From Myxococcota bacterium (lineage in GTDB: Bacteria > Myxococcota_A > Bradymonadia > UBA7976 > UBA1532): 37,675 nt of DNA. The position numbers and the translations under genes were made by a program. Shown in pieces: positions 8,289 to 15,677 of this stretch. The DNA is taken from NCBI GenBank assembly GCA_023150895.1, contig JAKLJY010000082.1, forward strand, positions 1-37,675, in the 5' to 3' direction. The notes beneath the pieces were generated by a model. That model had not been told where the DNA came from, did not search any database, and worked only from the letters and a program-made list of their open reading frames with translations. Position 1 is the first letter of the stretch, and each line of letters opens with the position of its first letter.

Positions 8289-8984
8289 GTGGCGACGCTG
8301 GCGCTCATCCCGGCTCGGGGCGGCAGCAAACGCCTGCCGCGCAAGAACATGCGGCCCTTCCGCGGGCGGCCGATGCTCTCGTACTCCATCGACGCGGCCC
8401 GCGCTGCCGGCGTTTTCGACGAGATCATGGTCTCGACGGACGACACCGAGATCGCCGAGATCGCACGATTGCACGGCGCAACCGTCCCGTTCTTCCGCTC
8501 CGCCCGCACCGCGGATGATCACGCGATTCTGCTCGACGTGATCGCCGAGGTCGTCGACGCGTATGCGTCCGCAGGGCGTGTGTTCGACGAGGTGTGTTGC
8601 ATCCTGGCGACGGCGCCGTTCCTGCGCCCCGCGGACCTCACCGCCGGCCTCGAGCGCCTTCGGGCGGAAGATCTCGACAGTGTCTTTCCCGTGGTGCGCT
8701 TCGACTTCCCCATCTGGCGGGCGGTCGCCGTGGAGGCCGGCCGCGCCCGCATGTTCTGGCCGGAGAACATGGCGAAGCGGTCGCAGGACCTGCCCGTGGC
8801 GCACCACGACGCGGGTCAGTTCTACTGGCTGCACCCGTCGGTCTGTCGCGCGAAGGGGGGTCTGTTCACGGACCGTTCCGGTGTCATCGAGTTGCCCGCC
8901 GAGCGCGTACAGGACATCGACACCGAGGACGACTGGCGGCTCGCCGAACTCAAACACCGACTGCTGGAGGAGAGGGCCGGATGA
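8289..8984 (+). CDS. pseF: CMP-pseudaminic acid cytidylyltransferase
   Basis: PseF activates the finished nonulosonic acid with CTP to give the CMP-sugar used by glycosyltransferases. It has 231 residues, which is normal. The N-terminal nucleotide-binding signature LIPARGGSKRLPRKN is intact, followed by MVSTDDTEIAEIA and the CCILATAPFLR block of CMP-nonulosonate synthetases; DIDTEDDW near the C-terminus supplies the metal-binding acidic residues. The start is GTG at 8289, four bases after the pseC stop, which places the signature at the very N-terminus as in the family. The end overlaps pseG by 4 bp (ATGA). Confidence 0.94.
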   Translation: MATLALIPARGGSKRLPRKNMRPFRGRPMLSYSIDAARAAGVFDEIMVSTDDTEIAEIARLHGATVPFFRSARTADDHAILLDVIAEVVDAYASAGRVFDEVCCILATAPFLRPADLTAGLERLRAEDLDSVFPVVRFDFPIWRAVAVEAGRARMFWPENMAKRSQDLPVAHHDAGQFYWLHPSVCRAKGGLFTDRSGVIELPAERVQDIDTEDDWRLAELKHRLLEERAG

Positions 8985-10027
8985 CGGCGATGGACCCGCG
9001 CCGGGCGCTGATTCTCTGTGAGGGTGATGCCACCCGCGGCCTGGGGCATCTGTACCGCTGCCTGGCCTTTCACGAGGGGCTCGTCGCCCGGGGCCTCGCC
9101 CCGCGGTGGTTCATCGACGGCGATGGACTCGCCGCCCGGTTTGCCGCCGAGCACGCCCTCGACGCCACCCTCGGGCCCTGGCAGACCCCGGCACTGAATG
9201 GCCTGCCGCCCCGCGCCGACGTGGCCATCTGTGACTCGTACGCGGCCGACGACGCCACCTGCGCCGCGCTCGCCGCGCGGGTGGGTCACGTCCTCTTCAT
9301 CGACGACGAGGCCCGGCTCGACTACCCGCGGGGCACGGTCCTCAACCCGAGCCCGCAGGCCCGACAGCGTTCGCCGCGGCCCGATCCCCCCGCGGCCCTG
9401 CTCGGTGGCGGCCCCGGGCGGGCGCTCCTCTCCGGGTTCGCGTACCAACCCCTGCGCGCCGCCTTCCGGCCGGATGCCGCCCGAACGTTCCCCGACACGC
9501 CGCGCACGGTGCTGATCATGCTCGGCGGCACCGATCCGCGGGGCCTGACGCCCCTCGCCGCCGCCGCCGCGCGGACGGTCTACCCCGACGCCGCGCTGAC
9601 GGTCGTCGTCGCCCACCCGGCGTTGCGGGCCACGTATCGGCAGCGGCTGCTCGAGCTGCAGGCTCACGTCGAGGGCGCACAGACCGCCGAAGATCTGCGC
9701 GCGCTGATGTGTTCGGCGGATCTCGCCGTCACCGCCGGCGGACAGACCATCTTCGAGATGGCGCGCCTCGGGCTGCCGACCATCGCGATCGAGGTCGCGA
9801 CGAATCAGCACGCGCAACTGACGGCGATGTCGACCGAGGGGGCGCTCGTCGTAGCCGGGGAACACACCGACCCCGCGCTGACGGCCCGGCTCCTCGACGC
9901 GCTCCACGACCTCGCGGCGCCGGACGTCCGCGCCGCCCTGTCCGCCCGGGCGTCGACACTCATCGACGGCCGGGGCGTCGATCGGGTCCTCGATGCATTG
10001 CTCGGCCCCCGGGGAGACCATCCGTGA
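8981..10027 (+). CDS. pseG: UDP-sugar hydrolase of pseudaminic acid synthesis
   Basis: PseG removes UDP from the 2,4-diamido-6-deoxy-altrose intermediate, so that PseI can condense the free sugar. The 348 residues have the two-domain GT-B-like fold of the family. EGDATRGLGHLYRCL at 14-28 holds His23, which aligns with the catalytic His of Campylobacter PseG. The C-terminal domain carries MLGGTDPRGLT and AVTAGGQTIFEMARLGLPTIAI, the nucleotide-binding block. The ATG at 8981 overlaps pseF by 4 bp and is preceded by GGAGGAGA (8966-8973). A second in-frame ATG lies at 8990. The gene overlaps the next by 4 bp (GTGA). Confidence 0.92.
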   Translation: MTAMDPRRALILCEGDATRGLGHLYRCLAFHEGLVARGLAPRWFIDGDGLAARFAAEHALDATLGPWQTPALNGLPPRADVAICDSYAADDATCAALAARVGHVLFIDDEARLDYPRGTVLNPSPQARQRSPRPDPPAALLGGGPGRALLSGFAYQPLRAAFRPDAARTFPDTPRTVLIMLGGTDPRGLTPLAAAAARTVYPDAALTVVVAHPALRATYRQRLLELQAHVEGAQTAEDLRALMCSADLAVTAGGQTIFEMARLGLPTIAIEVATNQHAQLTAMSTEGALVVAGEHTDPALTARLLDALHDLAAPDVRAALSARASTLIDGRGVDRVLDALLGPRGDHP

Positions 10028-10683
10028 AGGTCACCGTCCTGTGTTCCGACGCTCGCCACCCGGTCAACCACTGGCTTTCGGCCTGGGCCGCGCGCCAGGC
10101 CGCCACCCACGACATCTCGCTGCTGCGGGCCGCCCGCGAGTGTTCGGGCGGGGACATCTTGTTTCTCGTTTCGTGTACCGAGATCGTCCGCCCCGAGGTG
10201 CGGGCTCGTTACCGGCACGCCGTGGTGCTCCACGCGTCGGATCTGCCGGCGGGGCGCGGTTGGTCGCCCCACGTCTGGGACGTCGTCGAGGGGTGCACGC
10301 ACCTGACCCTGTCGATGCTCGCGGTCGCCGATCCGTTCGACACCGGCGACGTCTGGCAGAAGCGCCGCATCGCGCTGGACGGCACCGAGCTGTACGACGA
10401 GATCAACCGCAAGGTCTTCGACGCCGAAATCGAGCTGATGGACTGGCTGCTCGCGAACGCCGACACGACGCGCCCGGTCCCGCAGTCCGGCACGCCGAGC
10501 GTGCGTCGCCGCCGCACGCCCGAGGACAGCCGGGTCGATCCCGCCCGCTCCATCGAGGCGCAGTTCGATCTGTTGCGCGTCTGTGATCCGGAGCGATTCC
10601 CGGCCTTCTTCGACCTGCGGGGCGCGCGCTATGAGATCGTTCTGCGCAAGGTCGGGTCGCCGGGCGACGGAGAGAAGCCATGA
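10024..10683 (+). CDS. Formyltransferase-like protein in the PseH position
   Basis: The 219-residue protein belongs to the methionyl-tRNA formyltransferase-like fold. LHASDLPAGRGWSPH from 69 corresponds to the HxSLLPxxRG loop (His70), and PFDTGDVW (Asp106) to the second catalytic region. The Asn that normally sits two residues before the His is Val68 here, so the N-H-D triad is incomplete. In the operon it occupies the place where pseH, the N-acetyltransferase acting on the 4-amino group, is expected; no acetyltransferase is present in the operon. I infer that it formylates the 4-amino sugar, which would give a 5-N-acetyl-7-N-formyl pseudaminic acid. A non-formyl acyl donor or a non-catalytic role remains possible. 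The start is GTG at 10024; both ends overlap neighbours by 4 bp. Confidence 0.75.
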   Translation: MKVTVLCSDARHPVNHWLSAWAARQAATHDISLLRAARECSGGDILFLVSCTEIVRPEVRARYRHAVVLHASDLPAGRGWSPHVWDVVEGCTHLTLSMLAVADPFDTGDVWQKRRIALDGTELYDEINRKVFDAEIELMDWLLANADTTRPVPQSGTPSVRRRRTPEDSRVDPARSIEAQFDLLRVCDPERFPAFFDLRGARYEIVLRKVGSPGDGEKP

Positions 10684-11696
10684 AGACGTTCCTCGTCGCC
10701 GAGTTGTCGGCCAACCATGGTCACCGCCTCGAGACCGCCCTCGAGACCGTGCGCGCCGCGGCCGCCGCCGGGGCCGACGCGATCAAGATCCAGACGTATA
10801 CAGCCGACACGCTGACGATCGATTGCGATGACGAACACTTCCGCATCGGGCACGGCACCCTCTGGGATGGCCAGACGCTGTATCGCCTCTATCAGGCGGC
10901 CTACACGCCCTGGGAATGGCACGAAGCGCTCCGCGACGAGGCCCGGGCGTGCGGCCTCGTGTTCTTCTCGACGCCGTTCGATCCCACCGCGGTGGACTTT
11001 CTGGAGACGCTCGGCGTCCCAATCTACAAGATCGCCTCGTTCGAACTCGTCGATCTGCCGCTGGTCGAATACACGGCGTCGAAGGGCAAGCCGATGATTC
11101 TGTCGACGGGGCTGGCGTCCCTCGACGACATCGGCGCCGCGGTGGCGGCCTGCCGGCGGGTCGGCAACGAGGACATCACACTGCTCAAGTGTACGTCGTC
11201 GTATCCCGCCCCCCTCGACGAGGCCAACCTGCGCACCCTGCCGGACCTCGCCGCCCGTTTCGGGACGCGTGTCGGTCTGTCCGATCACACGATGGGTCCC
11301 GTCGCGCCGCTCGCCGCCGTCGCGCTCGGTGCGACCGTCGTCGAGAAACACTTCATCCTCGACCGCGCGGTCGGCGGCCCCGACGCTTCGTTCTCCATGC
11401 TGCCCGCCGAGTTCGCCGAGATGGCGCGCCTCGTGCGGGATCTGGAGAAGACACTCGGCGAGGTGCGCTACGACGTCACCCCGGCGGCCGCGGGCAACGT
11501 CTTCTTCCGGCGCTCCCTCTTCGTCACGGCCGACATGCAGGCCGGCGAGGCCTTCACGAAAGCCAACCTGCGCTCCATCCGCCCGGGTAATGGCCTGCCC
11601 CCCGTGCATCTGCCGGCGCTGCTCGGGCGCCGGGCCGCGCGGGACCTGCGCCGGGGCACGCCGCTCGCCTGGGACATGATCGCGCCGGAGGACTGA
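10680..11696 (+). CDS. pseI: Pseudaminic acid synthase
   Basis: PseI condenses the 2,4-diamido-6-deoxy-altrose with phosphoenolpyruvate to give the nine-carbon pseudaminic acid. The protein has 338 residues. The TIM-barrel NeuB domain covers about 1-270: AELSANHGH near the start, IKIQTYTADTLT, STPFD at 97-101, KIASFE, and the two metal-binding histidines in LSDHTMG (His203) and EKHF (His224). The C-terminal SAF (antifreeze-like) domain begins near RRSLFVTADMQAGE and ends in LRRGTPLAWDMI. The start at 10680 overlaps the previous stop by 4 bp and has GGAGAGAAG just upstream. PseI rather than NeuB or LegI is favoured because pseB and pseC are present. Confidence 0.94.
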   Translation: MKTFLVAELSANHGHRLETALETVRAAAAAGADAIKIQTYTADTLTIDCDDEHFRIGHGTLWDGQTLYRLYQAAYTPWEWHEALRDEARACGLVFFSTPFDPTAVDFLETLGVPIYKIASFELVDLPLVEYTASKGKPMILSTGLASLDDIGAAVAACRRVGNEDITLLKCTSSYPAPLDEANLRTLPDLAARFGTRVGLSDHTMGPVAPLAAVALGATVVEKHFILDRAVGGPDASFSMLPAEFAEMARLVRDLEKTLGEVRYDVTPAAAGNVFFRRSLFVTADMQAGEAFTKANLRSIRPGNGLPPVHLPALLGRRAARDLRRGTPLAWDMIAPED

Positions 11697-11709
11697 CGGC
11701 ATCCGTCGG
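11693..11709. terminator. Small hairpin at the end of the pse operon
   Basis: GACGG-CAT-CCGTC (11695-11707), extended by a T-G and a C-G pair to a 7-bp stem, overlaps the pseI stop and lies in the 19-base gap to the convergent gene. No T-tract follows, so terminator activity is uncertain. Confidence 0.25.
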
Positions 11710-11715
11710 GCCGAC

Positions 11716-12603
11716 TCAACGCGTGCCGGGAACCGGCGCCCGCCACCGCATCGCGATGCGCCGCTCCGGGGCCGGCAGCGCCGCGCGCTGACTCTCCAGG
11801 ATTGCGCGGATGCCCGGCCCGCACTCGCTCTCGGGCACGACCTGGAAGCCGTTGGCCGCGTAGAAGAATTCGTTGAACGGCAGGCCGGCATACGTCGTCA
11901 GCCACAGCGCACCGTGGGGCGCGGCCCAGACCTGCGCCCGGCGCAGCAGGCGCCGCCCGAGGCCCTGCCGGCCATGGACACGGCGCACGGAGAGCTGGTC
12001 GAGATACGGCGCGCCGTCGACGAGGTGAAACGAGATGAACCCGGCCCGGTCGTCCCCGTCGATGCACGCAAGGAGCAACCGGCCGGCCTGCAGATCGGCC
12101 CCCCAGCGGCGCTCTTCGTCCAGCGAGAACGGGTGCTCGCGGTCGAGTACGACGACGAGCCCGAAGGGTTCGTAGGTCAGCGACGCGTCCTCGTCGAGCG
12201 CGAGCACGGCGGGCAGCTCGTCGGGCCGACCCACGCGGAATCCGACCGCCGGCGTCGTCGGGGTGTCGGGCCAGCCGCGGGTGAGCTTCGGCGGGGCGAC
12301 GAGGCGGAACGACGCGTACAGCGCCTCGTTCACCAGCGCGGGCGGCGCGGCGGTCAGCGGCAGGCGCGTCCATCCCTGCACGCCCCAGGCGCCCCGGTGG
12401 GGGTGAAGCGCGCCGGGAAATCGCTGCGCGAGCGCGTCGCGCCGCCCCGGCTCGAGCTTGACGTTGCCCTCGGTCTCGGCGCCGTCGAGGGACGCGAAGA
12501 TCTTGCCGCGCACGCGGAAGTCGACGTGCCCCATGTGAAAACCCTGGACGCTGTCGGGCAGCGCGAGGGCCAGGGCGCGGAAATCGTCGGCAGTGAGTTC
12601 CAT
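11716..12603 (-). CDS. YjbR/MmcQ domain fused to a GNAT acetyltransferase
   Basis: The protein has 295 residues in two parts. Residues 1-110 match the MmcQ/YjbR (CyaY-like) fold: MELTADDFRALALALP, then VDFRVRGKIFASL, GNVKLEPGRRDAL, and the hydrophobic GAWGVQGWTRLPL block with a terminal LVNEALYASFRLVAPPKL. Residues about 120-290 are a GNAT domain with LDQLSVRRVHGRQGLGRRLL, where RQGLGR at 212-217 is the acetyl-CoA pyrophosphate loop, and NEFFYAANGFQVV as the usual C-terminal strand and helix. The substrate is unknown. The ATG at 12603 has no Shine-Dalgarno and is six bases behind a strong -10 box. The gene converges on pseI and diverges from the hemerythrin-GGDEF gene. Confidence 0.85.
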   Translation of the reverse strand: MELTADDFRALALALPDSVQGFHMGHVDFRVRGKIFASLDGAETEGNVKLEPGRRDALAQRFPGALHPHRGAWGVQGWTRLPLTAAPPALVNEALYASFRLVAPPKLTRGWPDTPTTPAVGFRVGRPDELPAVLALDEDASLTYEPFGLVVVLDREHPFSLDEERRWGADLQAGRLLLACIDGDDRAGFISFHLVDGAPYLDQLSVRRVHGRQGLGRRLLRRAQVWAAPHGALWLTTYAGLPFNEFFYAANGFQVVPESECGPGIRAILESQRAALPAPERRIAMRWRAPVPGTR

Positions 12604-12609
12604 GGGCGG

Positions 12610-12615
12610 ATCATA
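12610..12615 (-). promoter_or_regulatory. -10 box of the YjbR-GNAT gene, leaderless geometry
   Basis: On the minus strand TATGAT (five of six consensus bases) is followed by six bases (ccgccc) and then the ATG at 12603. No Shine-Dalgarno is present. The -35 region (CCACTT at a 17-nt spacing) is poor. Confidence 0.45.
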
Positions 12616-12718
12616 CGCGTTCCGTCGCGCCGAAGTGGGAATCCGGGATGGCCCTTATGCAATCTTTCACCCCGGCCGATACTGGGGGGGGCGAGCAGGC
12701 CCGTACCCTGGAGTCCCC

Positions 12719-13858
12719 GTGGAGACCTTCATCTGGACGCCGGATTTCGAGACCGGCGTCGCACGCATCGACGAACAGCACCGGCAGCTCGTAGCGCTGA
12801 TCAACGAGCTCGGCTCGACGCTCGTGGAGGGCGGACGAGGGCTCGACGTCCCCCCCGAGCCCGCGGTGCTCGAGCACCACTTCGACCAGCTCGAGACCTA
12901 CGCCCGACTGCATTTCGCCGAAGAAGAGGCCTGGTTCGAGGCCCGCGGTCTCGACGGCGACGAGCTCGACCGGCACCGCGAGCTGCACGACCAGTTCATC
13001 CACCAGGTCGCGACGATGTGGCGGACCCGGGCCTCGATGAAGAACCCGGACGAGGTCTTGTGCGGTTTCCTCAGCGCGTGGCTCGCGTTCCACATCCTGG
13101 GTGAAGACCAGATGATCGTGCGCGCCCTCCGGGACGACCTTCCGGGGATCGCCACCCCCTCCGGGTCGGGCGAAGGTCCGGCGCGGGCCTCGGGCGCGAC
13201 GAAGGCGCTGCTGAGCGCGCTGAACAATCTCTACCACGTCCTCTCCGAACAGAACCGGGACCTCTCCGAGGCGAACGCGCACCTCGAGGCCCGCGTCGCG
13301 GATCGCACGCGCGAGCTGGCGCTGGCCAACGAGGCGCTGCTGCGCATGGCCCGGACGGACGGCCTGCTCGACATCGCCAACCGCCTCCACTTCAACGAGC
13401 GCCTCGAGCTCGAGTGGGGCCGCGCCCGCCGGACGGGCAGTCCCCTGGGCCTCGTGATGATCGATGTCGATCACTTCAAGCGCTACAACGACCGACACGG
13501 CCACCTGGGCGGGGACGCGTGCCTGCGCCGCGTGGCCGACGCCGTGGCGGCCGGCATCCGGCGTTCGACCGACTTCCTGGCCCGCTACGGGGGCGAGGAG
13601 CTGGCGATCATCCTGCCCGAAACGGACGAGCGCGGGGCCGTGGCGGTCGCTCGTGCCGTCCTCGCGTCGGTCCGGGCGATGGCGCTGCCCCACGGCGCCT
13701 CGCCGACCGCCGCGCACGTCACGGTCAGCGTCGGCGTCGCCACGTCGCGCAACGATGGCTCGACGGGGCCCGAACGCCTGGTGGCCCGGGCGGACGACGC
13801 GTTGTATGCCGCCAAGCACCAGGGGCGCGATCGGTACGCCGTGGCCGAAGGGGAGTAG
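12719..13858 (+). CDS. Bacteriohemerythrin-GGDEF diguanylate cyclase
   Basis: The protein has 379 residues. Residues 1-135 are a bacteriohemerythrin domain with all expected di-iron ligands: His21 (IDEQH), His65 and Glu69 (HFAEEE), His86 and His90 (RHRELH), His125 and Asp130 (FHILGED). A coiled coil (about 163-210) joins it to a GGDEF domain with MIDVDHFKRYND, the active-site variant GGEEL at 291-295 and the inhibitory RxxD site RSTD at 282-285, five residues upstream. It should therefore make cyclic di-GMP from GTP, be product-inhibited, and respond to oxygen or iron redox state. It is cytoplasmic. The start is GTG at 12719, preceded by GGAG (12710-12713). A weak promoter (TTATGC at 12655, GATACT at 12678) would give a leader of about 30 nt. 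Orthologues of this layout are known as O2-regulated cyclases. Confidence 0.93.
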   Translation: METFIWTPDFETGVARIDEQHRQLVALINELGSTLVEGGRGLDVPPEPAVLEHHFDQLETYARLHFAEEEAWFEARGLDGDELDRHRELHDQFIHQVATMWRTRASMKNPDEVLCGFLSAWLAFHILGEDQMIVRALRDDLPGIATPSGSGEGPARASGATKALLSALNNLYHVLSEQNRDLSEANAHLEARVADRTRELALANEALLRMARTDGLLDIANRLHFNERLELEWGRARRTGSPLGLVMIDVDHFKRYNDRHGHLGGDACLRRVADAVAAGIRRSTDFLARYGGEELAIILPETDERGAVAVARAVLASVRAMALPHGASPTAAHVTVSVGVATSRNDGSTGPERLVARADDALYAAKHQGRDRYAVAEGE

Positions 13859-13876
13859 TCGGGGCCTTTACTCCCC
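13850..13876. terminator. Hairpin shared by two convergent genes
   Basis: GGGGAGTA (13850-13857) and TACTCCCC (13869-13876) form a perfect 8-bp stem with an 11-nt loop. It contains most of the TAG stop of the cyclase (13856-13858) and part of the TAA stop of the opposite gene (13868-13870). It can form in either transcript. There is no T-tract on the plus side. Confidence 0.45.
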
Positions 13877-14896
13877 GCAGAAGGGGGGCGTCCCGTAGAC
13901 GGCGCACAGCGCCTGTTCGTCCGCGGCTGTCGGCCGGTTCGCAGTGCCGCCCGCGGCCAACACGGAGTCGACCCCCTCCGGCGCCTGTTCGAAGCCGAGC
14001 GCGCGCCCGAGCTGACGCAACAGTTCGGTCGGATCCTCGGCCCCGGGGCTCGCGAGCGCCGCGGCACCCAGAGCAATCGTTGCGCCCGTGATCTCGCCGT
14101 CCAACGGCCGGACCCGTACACGGGTCGCCGCCGCCGCGCCGGCCGGCACGGGGTGCTCGTCGTCCGCAGGCTGGACGTGAATCCGCCGGTCCGCCGCGTC
14201 GGTCGGGCCCTGCGCGACCTCGCCGACGGGCTCGAAGCAGAGCTCGCTGCACCCGACGAGCGCCCATGCGGCAGCGGCGGCCTCGATGAACGCGCGACGT
14301 TCCCCGAGCGCCGGGGAAACGCTCAGGGCGATGCACCGCGCGGGCTCGCGCCAGTGGAGCGCGGCGCCCGTCTCGGTGCGGCCGAGCGGCACCGGCGAGG
14401 CCGCGGGACTGCCTCGACAGATGCCATCCCCGGCGACCCCCGCGTCGGCGTTCGCCGGGGCCCGAAAGGAACGCCAGGCGACGCGGCGACAGCACTGGAA
14501 GTCGTAGCGCCCCTCGGCCGTGTCCGGGCCGCTGAACGCCCCTTCGAGCCGCAGGCCGGCCGCGGAGTTGACGACGGGCACCAGCGTCCGGCCGTCGTCG
14601 GACAGCGCGCCGCCCTCGCGGACGCGGCCGTCGAGGGCGAAGGGTTCGCCGTCGCAGGTGCAGGCGAGGCGCAGGTCCAGATCCGCGAGGTGCCCGTCAT
14701 CGGTGACCCGGAACGAGACGACCTCCCCCTCGAAGCGTCCGGGCGCCGGCGTGAGCGACTCCCCGGCACCGGCCCCGCCGGTGCCCTCGACCACACCCCC
14801 GCCGCTGCCCCCGCCCCCGTCGCAGGCGGGGATGGCCCCCCAGGTGGCGGCCCACCCCGACAGGGCCAGCGACCGCACTCGCGTTCCGGTGTCCAT
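13868..14896 (-). CDS. Matrixin-like lipoprotein without zinc ligands
   Basis: The protein has 342 residues. The ATG at 14896 is preceded by a strong GGGAGGGGG. The N-terminus ends in AIPAC at a lipobox-like site followed by a Gly/Ser linker, so it is probably a surface or periplasmic lipoprotein. Residues 45-150 form a beta-rich domain with a Cys pair (LACTC). From about 170 the sequence follows the matrixin (M10-like) fold: LHWREPARCIALSV, then an AxxxxxxAWALVGCSELCF block. The zinc-site region at 292-304 reads LLRQLGRALGFEQ, which aligns with HExxHxxGxxH in spacing, but the residues are Arg294, Gln295, Arg298 and Gln304; only Gly301 is kept. The later SVLAAG replaces the SVMAA Met-turn, and LCAVYG closes the domain as in matrixins. 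It should be catalytically dead and may act as a binding protein or inhibitor. Confidence 0.75.
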   Translation of the reverse strand: MDTGTRVRSLALSGWAATWGAIPACDGGGGSGGGVVEGTGGAGAGESLTPAPGRFEGEVVSFRVTDDGHLADLDLRLACTCDGEPFALDGRVREGGALSDDGRTLVPVVNSAAGLRLEGAFSGPDTAEGRYDFQCCRRVAWRSFRAPANADAGVAGDGICRGSPAASPVPLGRTETGAALHWREPARCIALSVSPALGERRAFIEAAAAAWALVGCSELCFEPVGEVAQGPTDAADRRIHVQPADDEHPVPAGAAAATRVRVRPLDGEITGATIALGAAALASPGAEDPTELLRQLGRALGFEQAPEGVDSVLAAGGTANRPTAADEQALCAVYGTPPFCGE

Positions 14897-14967
14897 TTCC
14901 CCCTCCCGACGGCGCGTCGTCCACGCAGCGCCAGTCTCGCGCAGGCGCGCTCCCATGGCCATCCGAA

Positions 14968-14996
14968 TTGCATGCGGGCGGCCCTCCGTGTAAATA
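14968..14996 (+). promoter_or_regulatory. Promoter of the TerB-like gene
   Basis: TTGCAT (14968-14973), 17 nt, TAAATA (14991-14996). Initiation near 15003 would give a leader of about 60 nt. Downstream at 15006-15016 the 11-mer TCTGCGACAAT is identical to 6075-6085 in the pse promoter, which also uses TTGCAT as its -35. Confidence 0.35.
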
Positions 14997-15019
14997 GCCG
15001 CGCAATCTGCGACAATCGA

Positions 15020-15046
15020 GGGGTAGACCTGAGCGTCGACCCCTTT
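15020..15046 (+). promoter_or_regulatory. Leader hairpin before the TerB-like gene
   Basis: GGGGT (15020-15024) pairs with ACCCC (15039-15043), and inside it GAC (15026-15028) pairs with GTC (15035-15037) around a 6-nt loop, with one A/G mismatch. TTT follows directly. It lies about 20 nt before the start codon and could be an attenuator-like or stabilising structure. Confidence 0.3.
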
Positions 15047-15064
15047 GCGCCTGCGAGACTGGAA

Positions 15065-15670
15065 ATGCCCGACAACAACCCCCTCGATCCCGTCCGTGCC
15101 AGCCACGAGGAAGAGTTCTTCCACCAGAAGAACCAGGAGCTGATCGCCCGGCTCCGGCATCAGCTGGAGACCGCCGAGCGCGCCCGCGCCCTCGAGACGG
15201 CGACGGGCATCCACGACCGCGAGCTGATGAGCTGGCTCGCCGAGCTCGGCATCACGCCGGAGAACGCCCCCGTCCTCCACCTCGTGCCCCTCTTCCAGGT
15301 GGCCTGGGCCGACGGCGCCATCCAGCCGGCGGAGAAAGAGCTGCTCGAGAAGGCCGCGGCCGAGACCGGCATCCAGCCGGAGACGGCCGCCTACGCCGCC
15401 TTCCAGGAGCTCCTCAAGGCCCCGCCGAGCCGCGGTTACTACGACGCGGCGCTGATCTACGTCCGCCTCGTGCTCGCCGCCCTGCCCGCCGAGCAGGCCG
15501 ATGGCGCCCGCGAGAATCTGCAGTCCCTCGCCGGTCAGATGGCCAAGGCCAGCGGCGGCATCTTCGGACTCTTCTCCAAGGTCGCCGACGAGGAGCGCAC
15601 CGCCCTGCGGCAGATCTCTGCGCAGCTCGAGAGCCGCCCGGCCTCGGGCGATCTGATGAAGAAGCTCTGA
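15065..15670 (+). CDS. TerB-like helical protein
   Basis: The protein has 201 residues, no signal peptide and no membrane segment, so it is cytoplasmic. Residues 14-50 are a likely coiled coil (HEEEFFHQKNQELIARLRHQL). The middle part resembles the TerB / TerB-like domain: LVPLFQVAWADGAIQPAEKELLEKAA, with the acidic AWADG(A)I signature at about 80-85 followed by a helical bundle. TerB-like proteins are found with tellurite-resistance and stress systems and may bind metal through the acidic signature; no other ter gene is nearby, so the role is open. The ATG at 15065 is preceded only by ggaa. Seven bases separate its stop from the next gene, with which it likely forms an operon. Confidence 0.8.
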   Translation: MPDNNPLDPVRASHEEEFFHQKNQELIARLRHQLETAERARALETATGIHDRELMSWLAELGITPENAPVLHLVPLFQVAWADGAIQPAEKELLEKAAAETGIQPETAAYAAFQELLKAPPSRGYYDAALIYVRLVLAALPAEQADGARENLQSLAGQMAKASGGIFGLFSKVADEERTALRQISAQLESRPASGDLMKKL

Positions 15671-15677
15671 CGCACCG

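Noticed and set aside
8981..11696. Possible legionaminic or sialic acid cluster instead of pseudaminic acid
   Set aside because: The inverting dehydratase (PseB type) and PseC-type aminotransferase define the pseudaminic route, and there is no NeuC-type or LegG-type epimerase.
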